From positions 1-29,192 of the forward strand of contig DASXMX010000283.1 of assembly GCA_036495445.1 (NCBI GenBank): 29,192 nucleotides of DNA. The letters run 5' to 3'. This document shows positions 22,524-29,192 of this stretch, piece after piece; the stretch's first letter is position 1, and every line of letters begins with the position of its first letter. Below the pieces are notes generated by a model that was given only the letters and a program-made list of their open reading frames with translations, was not told the DNA's origin and made no database searches. The position numbers and the translations under genes were made by a program. This DNA comes from DASXMX01 sp036495445. GTDB lineage: Bacteria; Planctomycetota; Phycisphaerae; Tepidisphaerales; Tepidisphaeraceae.

Positions 22524-23075
22524 ATGAAGTCGCTCCAGGGACATCTGCTGATCGCCGCCCCGCAACTGACGGACCCGAACTTTTACAAGTCCGTCGTGCT
22601 GCTGGTGCAGCACAATGAGAACGGCGCTCTGGGCGTGATCCTGAACCGCCCGCTGGAGACGACGATCGAGGAGGTCTGGTCGCAAGTGAGCGTGCTCCCC
22701 TGTAACGCCGAGGGTGCGCTCTATCAGGGCGGCCCGTGCCCCGGGCCGCTGATGGTGGCCCACACCGACGCCGACGTCTCCGACCTGGAAGTCTGCACCG
22801 GCGTCTACTTCAGCACCGACAAGGACTCGATCGAAAAACTGGTCTCACGGACTGACGGCACGCTGAAGTTCTTCGTAAACTACGCCGGCTGGTCGTCCGG
22901 GCAATTGGAGGGTGAGATCGAGGCCGGCGGCTGGGTCACGACTCCCGCCACCCAAGACCAGATCTTTCACGGCAACGAAGACTTATGGGGCACCGTCCTC
23001 CGCCTCGCCGGCCGCCGCGCCCGATTCGCGGGCATCGATCCGAAGTTCATCCCCGATGATCCGTCGGTGAATTGA
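22524..23075 (+). CDS. yqgE: YqgE/AlgH family protein
   Basis: 183 residues, normal for the family. Signatures are 'GHLLIAAPQLTDPNFYKSVVLLVQHNENGALGVILNRP' at the start, 'LYQGGPC' and 'FVNYAGWSSGQLEGEIEAGGW' in the middle, and 'LWGTVLR' near the end. The family (UPF0301/DUF179) is widespread but has no settled biochemical function; AlgH was named for an effect on alginate regulation in Pseudomonas. An open frame extends upstream to 22443, but the family N-terminus begins at this ATG, with AGGA nine bases before it. Confidence 0.93.
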   Translation: MKSLQGHLLIAAPQLTDPNFYKSVVLLVQHNENGALGVILNRPLETTIEEVWSQVSVLPCNAEGALYQGGPCPGPLMVAHTDADVSDLEVCTGVYFSTDKDSIEKLVSRTDGTLKFFVNYAGWSSGQLEGEIEAGGWVTTPATQDQIFHGNEDLWGTVLRLAGRRARFAGIDPKFIPDDPSVN

Positions 23076-23253
23076 TCCTTCCGCGCACGCTCCTGTCATG
23101 GCCCATCTTTCCCGCGCACTTGCGCAACTCAAACGCCGAGATGACATTTTCTTATCAGTTTGCCGTTAATCACTCGCAACGTCGGCACGCGACGTTCGAC
23201 GGGGGTGAATGATTCGCGCGGGCATCGCTGACCCAGCCGCTTCGGGTCGCATG

Positions 23254-23283
23254 AAGGAGAAGTTAGGGGGCAACGTTCTCCTT
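23254..23283 (+). promoter_or_regulatory. Leader hairpin before the H-X9-DG prepilin gene
   Basis: AAGGAGAA (23254-23261) pairs with TTCTCCTT (23276-23283). GTT/AAC extends the stem inward to a 7-nt G-rich loop, with one bulged G. It ends 31 bases before the start codon, in the likely 5' untranslated region. The rest of the gap 23076-23253 shows nothing recognisable. Confidence 0.35.
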
Positions 23284-23314
23284 TGGACCTACTGCGCCGG
23301 CCAGGAAGCCTCGA

Positions 23315-24361
23315 ATGAAAAATCATGGACGAAGCGGGCGTCGACAGCCGCAACGCGGCTTCAGCCTCATCGAACTGCTGGTTGTGATTGGCATTATCGG
23401 GGTGCTGCTTGCGATCCTGTTGCCGGCCCTGCACTCCGCCCGGCAACAGGCACGCGCCGTGGTCTGCGCATCCAATCTTCGACAGGTGGGGCAAGGGCTG
23501 CAGCTTTACGTCAACGAGAACCGCGGCTACATCCCCGGCCCCAACACCAGCGGCGTCGCCCTGTACCGCGGGGCTTCATACGGGGGCACCAGCGATTCGC
23601 CCGTTCAGAACTGGGATTGGGTCTCGCCGACAGTGGGACGCATGATGAACCTGACGCAGGCCGGGAGTTCCACGGCCGCCGCCCTTGAGAGTTCCAGGCT
23701 TCAAAAATACCTCGACATCATGGAGCTTCGGCTCAGATGCCCGGAAAACGACACGATATATGGCGTGCATTTCAGCGGTCCGAATCTGCCGATCGGGGGC
23801 AACCCTCACATCATGAGCTACAGTACATGTAGCTTCTTCCATTTCATGCCAATCGGAAGCAATCCCTCCAAGTTCATGGTCGAGGATTCCGGATCCACCA
23901 GTTTCTTCCGGCTTCCCTCCGATTACGTTCCGAAGATGTCAAAGATTGGCAACGCGAGTGCGAAGGTCTTCGCCTACGAGGGCGCCCGTTACTGGAATGC
24001 GGCCCCGGGCAACTATTTTGATTACAGCACAGAGGCGGTGACTCCCGGTCTGTCCGGTACGCCGCAGGGCAACTTCCACTCCCGCGGGCCGGCCACTACT
24101 GGTGGATCGGGTGAGCCCTACAATTTTCTCCGTTTGGCGCCGCCGGTTCCGGACGTGGGGTACAAGCTGGCCTCCCTTCGGCACCAGGGGAGGATGGCCG
24201 TTGTTTTCTTTGATGGGCATGTCGATTTCTTTGATCCCATGGAAGCCGCTATTCCGGACTACTGGGCCCCGCCAGGTTCCAGAGTGCAGAGCATCAGTGG
24301 GTTTATCTATAACCGTCTAGCCGGCAAAACGGTCTATTCGTTCAACTATTGCGTGCCATAG
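23315..24361 (+). CDS. Prepilin-type protein with H-X9-DG ending
   Basis: 348 residues. A basic leader (14 residues and Gly15) precedes 'FSLIELLVVIGIIGVLLAILLPAL', with Glu at +5 of the processed form. 'RQQARAVVCASNLRQVGQGLQLYVNENRGYIP' follows, typical of the large planctomycete prepilin-like families (DUF1559-related). The C-terminal H-X9-DG motif is exact: H290 to D300-G301 in 'RHQGRMAVVFFDGHVDFF'. These proteins are exported and cleaved by prepilin peptidase; their role is not established. A CAGGAAG site lies in front of the ATG. Confidence 0.92.
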   Translation: MKNHGRSGRRQPQRGFSLIELLVVIGIIGVLLAILLPALHSARQQARAVVCASNLRQVGQGLQLYVNENRGYIPGPNTSGVALYRGASYGGTSDSPVQNWDWVSPTVGRMMNLTQAGSSTAAALESSRLQKYLDIMELRLRCPENDTIYGVHFSGPNLPIGGNPHIMSYSTCSFFHFMPIGSNPSKFMVEDSGSTSFFRLPSDYVPKMSKIGNASAKVFAYEGARYWNAAPGNYFDYSTEAVTPGLSGTPQGNFHSRGPATTGGSGEPYNFLRLAPPVPDVGYKLASLRHQGRMAVVFFDGHVDFFDPMEAAIPDYWAPPGSRVQSISGFIYNRLAGKTVYSFNYCVP

Positions 24362-24452
24362 AGCCCCAAGCGTGGAAGGATTAACGGGGCGGACGGGCAC
24401 GGACAGCGCGGGGGGCTGGACGTCTCGTTCGGGACGGGTAGTCTTCACGCCG

Positions 24453-26450
24453 ATGCCTCAATCGCCCACCGATGCTGACCGCGAGCAGATTCTCGGCTTC
24501 TCCGTGAACCCCACCGATGGCCTCCGAACCACAGGCCCCGGCCCGTCGGGCAGCCTGCCGTTGACCGAGGAGATGCTCCGCAACTGGGCCAGCGGCGACC
24601 TGTTCGGGCTGACGCAGAACGCGGGCATGGGGTGGAACCCGGCTCAGTTCGGGCACAAGGAGTTCCTGATCCTCAGCACGTCCGGCGGGCTGCGGGCGGA
24701 TGACGGGTCGCCGATCGCGCTGGGATATCACACGGGGCATTGGGAGGTCGGCCTGCTGATGCAAGCGGCGGCTCGGCGGTTCAAGGAGCTGGGGGCGATC
24801 CCGTTCGCCGGGTTCTGCACCGACCCGTGCGATGGCCGCACGCAGGGGACGACGGGGATGATGGACAGCCTCCCGTACCGCAACGACGCGGCGATCGTCC
24901 TGCGGCGGCTGATCCGCTCGATGCCGCGGCGCAGCGGCGTGATGGGCGTCGCCACCTGCGACAAGGGCCTGCCCGCCATGATGATGGCCCTGGCCGGGAT
25001 GCATGACCTCCCATGCATCCTCGTCCCGGGCGGCGTGACACTGCCGGCCGAGGGGGCCGAGGACGCGGGCAAGGTGCAGACGATCGGCGTCCGCTTCGCC
25101 CGCGGGCAGCTCACCTTGCAGGAGGCGTCGGAACTGGGCTGCCGCGTCTGCGGGTCGCCCGGCGGCGGGTGCCAGTTCCTCGGCACCGCCGCAACTTCCC
25201 AAGTGGTCGGCGAGGCGCTCGGATTGTCGCTCCCGCACAGTGCGCTGGCGCCGTCCGGGCAACCGATCTGGCTCGACATGGCCGAGCGTTCCGCCCGGGC
25301 GCTGATGCAACTCGAAGCCCGGCGGATCACGACCCGCCAGATCCTCACCACCGAGGCGCTGCACAACGCGATGGCGGTCCATGCCGCCTTCGGCGGGTCG
25401 ACAAACCTGCTGCTGCACATCCCGGCGATCGCCCACGCGGCCGGACTGCCGCGGCCGACCGTCGCCGACTGGATCGAGATCAACCGCAAGGTGCCGCGAT
25501 TGGTGGACGCGCTGCCGAACGGGCCGGTGGGGCACCCGACGGTCCGCGTCTTCCTGGCGGGAGGAGTTCCTGAGGTGATGCTGCACCTTCGGCAATTGGG
25601 CCTGCTGCACGAATCATGCCTGACTGCCTCGGGCGAAACGATTGGTGCCGTGCTCGACGCGTGGACCGGATCGGAGCGGCGCCGGGCGTTGCGCGAAGCG
25701 CTCCACGAGCGGGATGGCGTCGATCCCGATACGGTGATCATGAGCCCAAGCGTCGCACGGTCCCGCGGCCTGACAAGCACCGTCTGCTTCCCCACCGGCA
25801 ACCTCACCCCGCACGGCTCGGTCATCAAAAGCACCGCGATCGACCCGACCGTCGTCGATGCCGACGGCGTCTACCGGAAGGTCGGCCCGGCCCGTGTTTA
25901 CACCACCGAGCGGGCGACGATCGCCGCCATCAAGGCGGGGCAGGTGAAGGCGGGGGACGTGATCGTCCTGATCTGCCGCGGGCCGATGGGGGCCGGGATG
26001 GAGGAGATCGCGCAGGTCACGATCGCCCTCAAGCACCTCGATTTCGGCAAGCACGTGGCCGTCCTGACCGACGCCCGGTTCTCCGGCGTCTCGACCGGCG
26101 CCTGCGTCGGCCACATCGGCCCCGAGGCCCTCGCCGGCGGCCCGATCGGCAAGGTCCTCGACAGCGACATGATCCGCATCGTCATCGATCGCAACGAACT
26201 TACTGCCAGCATCGACCTGGTCGGCGAGTCGGGACAGGCGGTCGATCCTGCGCACGGCTCCCGGATCCTGGCCGCGCGTTCTCCCCGCCCCGACCTACGC
26301 CCCGACGCCAACCTGCCCGACGACACCCGCCTCTGGGCCGCCCTCCAAAACGCCTGCGGCGGGACGTGGGGCGGGTGCGTCTACGACGCCGATGCGATCG
26401 CGTCAGCCCTGCGCGGGACACCCGTGACCACGGATCGCGCGAGCTTGTAG
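24453..26450 (+). CDS. YjhG/YagF family dehydratase (D-xylonate dehydratase type)
   Basis: 665 residues, close to E. coli YjhG/YagF. Long stretches match what I recall of YjhG: 'SGDLFGLTQNAGMGW', 'DPCDGRTQGTTGMMDSLPYRND', 'CDKGLPAMMMALAG', 'GGGCQFLGTAATSQVV', 'HAAFGGSTNLLLHIPAIAH', 'DARFSGVSTGACVGHIGPEA' and 'DDTRLWAALQNACGGTW'. The IlvD/Edd superfamily uses an Fe-S cluster and Mg2+ to dehydrate sugar acids; C126, C169 and C240 are candidate ligands. YjhG and YagF convert D-xylonate to 2-keto-3-deoxyxylonate, so a role in pentose oxidation is likely. No other gene of that route is nearby. The frame opens earlier (24372), but the ATG at 24453 gives a sensible start. The stop lies inside a repeat. 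Confidence 0.92.
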   Translation: MPQSPTDADREQILGFSVNPTDGLRTTGPGPSGSLPLTEEMLRNWASGDLFGLTQNAGMGWNPAQFGHKEFLILSTSGGLRADDGSPIALGYHTGHWEVGLLMQAAARRFKELGAIPFAGFCTDPCDGRTQGTTGMMDSLPYRNDAAIVLRRLIRSMPRRSGVMGVATCDKGLPAMMMALAGMHDLPCILVPGGVTLPAEGAEDAGKVQTIGVRFARGQLTLQEASELGCRVCGSPGGGCQFLGTAATSQVVGEALGLSLPHSALAPSGQPIWLDMAERSARALMQLEARRITTRQILTTEALHNAMAVHAAFGGSTNLLLHIPAIAHAAGLPRPTVADWIEINRKVPRLVDALPNGPVGHPTVRVFLAGGVPEVMLHLRQLGLLHESCLTASGETIGAVLDAWTGSERRRALREALHERDGVDPDTVIMSPSVARSRGLTSTVCFPTGNLTPHGSVIKSTAIDPTVVDADGVYRKVGPARVYTTERATIAAIKAGQVKAGDVIVLICRGPMGAGMEEIAQVTIALKHLDFGKHVAVLTDARFSGVSTGACVGHIGPEALAGGPIGKVLDSDMIRIVIDRNELTASIDLVGESGQAVDPAHGSRILAARSPRPDLRPDANLPDDTRLWAALQNACGGTWGGCVYDADAIASALRGTPVTTDRASL

Positions 26451-26640
26451 GGACGAACCCTGTGTTCGCCCTCCACGTTCGGACGAGGGATCCGCATTTC
26501 GCGCGGAATAATTCAGCCAAACTCCGCCGCGATGTGTTCGACGTGGATGGATTGTTCGTCTTGGCCGTACAAACTCAGCCAGCTCCGCCGGAAAGACGCT
26601 GTGTTGACCCTCCGCGGTTGGCGTGACAATAAGGGCGTAG
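26446..26640. repeat. Repeat-rich intergenic region after the dehydratase gene
   Basis: It begins with a small palindrome: GGGACGAAC at 26450-26458 with GTTCGCCC at 26464-26471, one bulge. Two 23-base direct copies follow at 26460-26482 and 26599-26621, 18 of 23 identical, core CTGTGTT..CCCTCC. A second pair of similar segments (26511-26529 and 26573-26590, around CAGCCA and CTCCGCCG) lies between them. It looks like a diverged internal duplication or a decayed element. An 80-residue open frame on the minus strand is repeat-derived and not called. Confidence 0.5.
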
Positions 26641-26648
26641 CTCACCGA

Positions 26649-27017
26649 TCAGCCCCCATTTGCGGCGCGTCCGTCGCCCGCCAGCCGGCGGTTCAACTCG
26701 ACGAAGTGCTCAAAACTCTCGGCTATCGGCTTGGATCGATTCATGGCGCGCAGCAGATCGTCGTAGCCGTTAATCATCGCGCCGGTGTTCCGAAGGGTTC
26801 TGGCCAACTCCTTCACTTTCCCGGCCGCAGCGAGCCATCGTTGGAAGAGCGGCACGAGCGGACGGTCCCGTTCGGAGAGGCCGCCAAGGCCCAGATGTCT
26901 CTCAAGCCGTGCGAGCGCCGTCAGCGCGAATGCGATCAGATCCTCAACTTCCGGAACCTCCGGCGATACCGGCTCGCGCTCCAGCAGTCCGATCTGAGAC
27001 TCGAGGACGGCGGTCAT
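26649..27017 (-). CDS. Hypothetical helical protein
   Basis: 122 residues, no recognised family. It is leucine- and charge-rich with likely long helices: 'VEDLIAFALTALARLERHLGLGGLSERDRPLVPLFQRWLAAAGKVKELARTLRNTG' and 'ESFEHFVELNRRLAGDG'. There is no signal peptide or membrane segment. The frame stays open far upstream through the complement of the endonuclease IV gene, but that part is a shadow. The ATG at 27017, which is preceded by CGAGG, begins the protein-like section. It is divergent from nfo. Codon use and composition support a real gene. Confidence 0.6.
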   Translation of the reverse strand: MTAVLESQIGLLEREPVSPEVPEVEDLIAFALTALARLERHLGLGGLSERDRPLVPLFQRWLAAAGKVKELARTLRNTGAMINGYDDLLRAMNRSKPIAESFEHFVELNRRLAGDGRAANGG

Positions 27018-27125
27018 GCCTCGATTATTCTCGACCGGCGGCGCTGGGTCAACGAACGTCGCCGTTGCCACACGCACGCTGCACCGCCTCGAAAACGCCG
27101 GGGTTTCGCGTATAGTTGCGCCCGA

Positions 27126-27971
27126 ATGTTCGGCTCCCACCTCTCCATCTCCGGCGGCATGCACAACGCTCTGCTTCAGGCGGAGAAACTGGCCATGGAT
27201 TGCGTCCAGGTCTTCACCAAGAACCAGCAGCAATGGAAGTGCACGCCGCTGGCGGACGAGGCGATCGCGAGTTGGCGGGCGCATTGTGACCGGCTGGCGT
27301 TCGAGCACACGGTCAGCCACGACAGTTACCTGATCAACCTCGCGTCGCCGGATGAGGCGTTGCGCCGCAAGAGCATCGAGTTGTTCGTTGAGGAACTGTC
27401 GCGGTGCGTGGCGTTGCGGATTCCATATCTCGTCACGCACCCGGGTGCCCACATGGGCGAAGGGGAGGAGGCGGGGCTGCGGCGGGTCGCCGAATCGCTG
27501 GACGAAGTCCACGCGATCGTTCCCGCCGACGGCGTCATCACCTGCCTGGAGATCACCGCGGGGCAGGGTTCCTCGCTCGGGTACAAGCTGGAACACCTGG
27601 CAGGAATCATCGAGCAGGTGAAGGCGCCGGATCGCCTGGGCGTTTGCCTGGACACGGCCCACCTCTTCGCGGCGGGCTATGACTTTCGCGGGCGGAAGTA
27701 CCCTGCGTTCATGCGGGAGGTGGAGCGGACGGTGGGGGCCAAGCGGGTAAAGGTGCTGCACCTGAACGATTCGAAGAAGGACTTGGGCAGCCGGGTGGAC
27801 CGGCACGATCACATCGGGCGTGGAAAGATCGGGCTGGAGGGGTTCAGGCCGTTCGTGCGGGACAAGCCGTTTAAAAAGGTGCCGAAGATCCTCGAGACGC
27901 CGAAGGAGAAGGACGAGCAGGGGCGGGAGTGGGATGCGGTGAATCTCGAAACGCTCAGATCGTTGATGTGA
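27126..27971 (+). CDS. nfo: Endonuclease IV (AP endonuclease)
   Basis: 281 residues, family length. This base-excision-repair enzyme cuts 5' to abasic sites and uses three zinc ions. All nine metal ligands are found at the E. coli spacing: H65, H105 ('VTHPGAH'), E142 ('LEITAGQGSSLG'), D176 and H179 ('LDTAHLFAAGYD'), H212 ('LHLND'), D225 and H227 ('DRHDHIGRG'), and E257 ('ILETP'). The upstream frame is open but not protein-like; the natural start is 'MFGSHLSISGG'. It is convergent with the RNase HII-like gene. Confidence 0.96.
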   Translation: MFGSHLSISGGMHNALLQAEKLAMDCVQVFTKNQQQWKCTPLADEAIASWRAHCDRLAFEHTVSHDSYLINLASPDEALRRKSIELFVEELSRCVALRIPYLVTHPGAHMGEGEEAGLRRVAESLDEVHAIVPADGVITCLEITAGQGSSLGYKLEHLAGIIEQVKAPDRLGVCLDTAHLFAAGYDFRGRKYPAFMREVERTVGAKRVKVLHLNDSKKDLGSRVDRHDHIGRGKIGLEGFRPFVRDKPFKKVPKILETPKEKDEQGREWDAVNLETLRSLM

Positions 27972-28011
27972 ACGGGGTCGTGCTGTTGCCCAGGGACAGC
28001 AGGTTGAAAGC

Positions 28012-28037
28012 CCTTTGACGACGCAAGGCGTCAAAGG
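28012..28037. terminator. Hairpin between convergent nfo and RNase HII-like genes
   Basis: CCTTTGACG pairs perfectly with CGTCAAAGG around an 8-nt loop, 41 bases after the nfo stop and six bases beyond the stop of the opposing gene. It is symmetrical and could serve both strands. There is no T-tract, so termination is only suggested. Confidence 0.35.
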
Positions 28038-28042
28038 TCCCG

Positions 28043-29014
28043 TTATCGACACCGAACGAGTTGCTCGTGGGCGATGCCCAATTCGCGGCGCTTGACGTCA
28101 ATGTCTGCGAGAAAGCGGGTGCCGTCGCCATAATAGCCTGCGGTGGGCGCGACATTGGGCACGTGCGTTTGCCAGTAGGCATTGAACCGCCGCATCATTG
28201 CCTCGCGGAGATACTTGCTAAGCATCGATGCGACGGCGACGGACATGCAGTCGGCCTCGGCCTTTTCGCGGAAGATGATGCGGACGCGGTCGGGGCCGCG
28301 GTGGAGGCGATAGTCGCTGTAGCCATCGCGCTCGGCGTCGATCTCGAGGGACCAGTCGGGGAACATCAACCGTAATAGCGAGCCGTATCGCTCGCGGCCG
28401 CCTTGGCGGTCGCAGACGATGACCAAGCCGCGGTCGGCGAACGTGCGGAGCAGGTGATCGAGGTGTGTCGCGGCGATCGAAAACAGTGCACTGCCTTTGT
28501 TCCGCGTTGCGTCAACCATTTGATTGAACCGCCGTTCGAATACGACCTGGGCGCACAGATGGACGCATCGCGTTGCGGTCCGGTCCATTTCTTCACGCAG
28601 GGCCTTGGCGAAGATCCGCAGCGGCATCGCCTCCTGTTCCAGCGGGAATGCCTCGCCGGTGGAAGGTTGGTACCACGCGTATTGGTCCGCCTCATCCGCG
28701 GCGCCGGGGGCGACCCGGCCCAAGTAGTCGTTTAACGACTCGCACCACTCGCCCGAGGCGGCGACGATCGAGAGCATCGATCGCTCCAACTCTTTCAATC
28801 CCCCCGAGGGGGAGTAAACGAGTTTGCTGTCGTTGACGTGGATCTTGCGGCCGCTCCTCGAGCGAGTCTTGCTCGCGTACCGCCGCAGGCGCTTCCAGAG
28901 GCAGGGGATCTGCTCGGCGGGCACGTCGCCATCGATTTCGAAGGCACAACACCCGACCACCAGCGGCCCCAGCAGGGGCCCGTAGCCGGCCTCGTCTATC
29001 CCTGAGATGATCAT
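28043..29014 (-). CDS. RNase HII-like protein, enlarged
   Basis: 323 residues, against ~200-310 for RNase HII and HIII. The N-terminus is a textbook RNase HII start, 'GIDEAGYGPLLGPLVV', with D7 and E8. 'VNDSK' (60-64) matches the D-S-K motif. A later acidic site is 'IVCDRQGG' (D202), and 'KAEADCMSVAVASMLSKYLREAMM' (D255) matches the conserved C-terminal helix. 'PTAGYYGDG' ends the core. About 100 residues between the D-S-K motif and D202 are extra. All four acidic positions seem kept, so cleavage of RNA in RNA-DNA hybrids is plausible. Whether it replaces or adds to a standard RnhB cannot be told. No clear Shine-Dalgarno. Confidence 0.8.
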   Translation of the reverse strand: MIISGIDEAGYGPLLGPLVVGCCAFEIDGDVPAEQIPCLWKRLRRYASKTRSRSGRKIHVNDSKLVYSPSGGLKELERSMLSIVAASGEWCESLNDYLGRVAPGAADEADQYAWYQPSTGEAFPLEQEAMPLRIFAKALREEMDRTATRCVHLCAQVVFERRFNQMVDATRNKGSALFSIAATHLDHLLRTFADRGLVIVCDRQGGRERYGSLLRLMFPDWSLEIDAERDGYSDYRLHRGPDRVRIIFREKAEADCMSVAVASMLSKYLREAMMRRFNAYWQTHVPNVAPTAGYYGDGTRFLADIDVKRRELGIAHEQLVRCR

Positions 29015-29192
29015 TCGTGCCGCGATTATGGCGCGAACCTTCCTTCGTGCAAAGCGTCGAATTCGAAGGACGTACTAAGCCGAGTGCATCGTGAGGTTTA
29101 AGGTTTCGAACACCCCGTGTGTTAGCCCCTCCCGCAATGGCCCGTCTACTGGTGGCGGGACTCTCTTTCGCAAGATGAGGCGCTCGGTCACA
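29015..29192. other. Right edge of the window, nothing recognised
   Basis: 178 bases upstream of the RNase HII-like gene. No gene, RNA or clear promoter is seen. It should hold that gene's promoter. Confidence 0.5.

Noticed and set aside
26403..26645. 80-residue minus-strand frame ('...EFVRPRRTIHPRRTHRGGVWLNY...')
   Set aside because: It overlaps the dehydratase end and is built from intergenic direct repeats, with no domain signal.
26649..28052. 467-residue minus-strand frame covering endonuclease IV
   Set aside because: Only its last 122 residues look like protein; the rest is the shadow of nfo, so the short gene starting at 27017 is reported instead.
1..29192. CRISPR arrays, rRNA genes, prophage or integrase modules
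   Set aside because: No regularly spaced direct repeats, rRNA-like sequence or phage genes were seen. The only mobile element found is the IS1595-type one.

Overview
The window is high-GC bacterial chromosome. Its gene content points to a planctomycete, probably of the Phycisphaerae side. The signs are two prepilin-type proteins (one with the H-X9-DG ending), a membrane-anchored PQQ-like beta-propeller protein, a TPR-sulfotransferase, a DUF5060-type glycoside hydrolase, a fragment of an Ig-like/pectinesterase-type protein, SGNH and TlpA proteins, and many small unlinked transcription units. The taxonomic call is an inference from these families; no rRNA is present.

Layout. 1-160 holds a run of stable hairpins ending in a strong intrinsic terminator only 19 nt before a beta-propeller gene. 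1.7-3.2 kb carries DUF4190 and DUF6065-like genes (minus). A tRNA-Glu(TTC) with its own terminator follows at 3.25 kb. 3.7-6.0 kb has a sulfotransferase and a methyltransferase (plus). 6.1-8.4 kb is a minus-strand cluster: PTS IIA, hisI and a TrkH/KtrB K+ transporter. 8.55-10.73 kb is a complete IS1595-type element with 16-bp perfect terminal repeats and an 8-bp target duplication. Besides its transposase it carries three other genes. 10.9-12.5 kb has PilZ and SIS-domain genes. 12.6-14.5 kb has a truncated Ig-like gene meeting a reduced uvrC tail to tail. 14.8-17.3 kb has hisA, a small C-terminally anchored secreted protein, a degenerate SGNH protein and a winged-helix-like protein. 17.5-21.0 kb has a large secreted glycoside hydrolase and a TlpA-type thioredoxin protein. 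21.1-24.4 kb has plsC, two pilin-like genes and yqgE. 24.4-29.0 kb has a YjhG/YagF-type dehydratase, a small hypothetical gene, endonuclease IV and a RNase HII-like protein.

How it fits together. Most genes are single units in mixed orientation, so few pathways can be read from neighbourhood. Two histidine genes (hisI, hisA) are 7 kb apart. Two DNA-repair genes (uvrC, nfo) and a RNase H-like gene are also dispersed. The glycoside hydrolase, the pectinesterase-like remnant, the SGNH protein and the aldonic-acid dehydratase suggest a plant-polysaccharide lifestyle.

The most unusual parts are four. One is the cargo-bearing IS1595 element, which landed inside a composite palindromic repeat whose two halves can still be matched across the insertion. 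The second is the density of different palindromic repeats in the intergenic gaps, two of which overlap stop codons. The third is the SGNH-like protein that has lost its catalytic residues. The fourth is the shortened UvrC.
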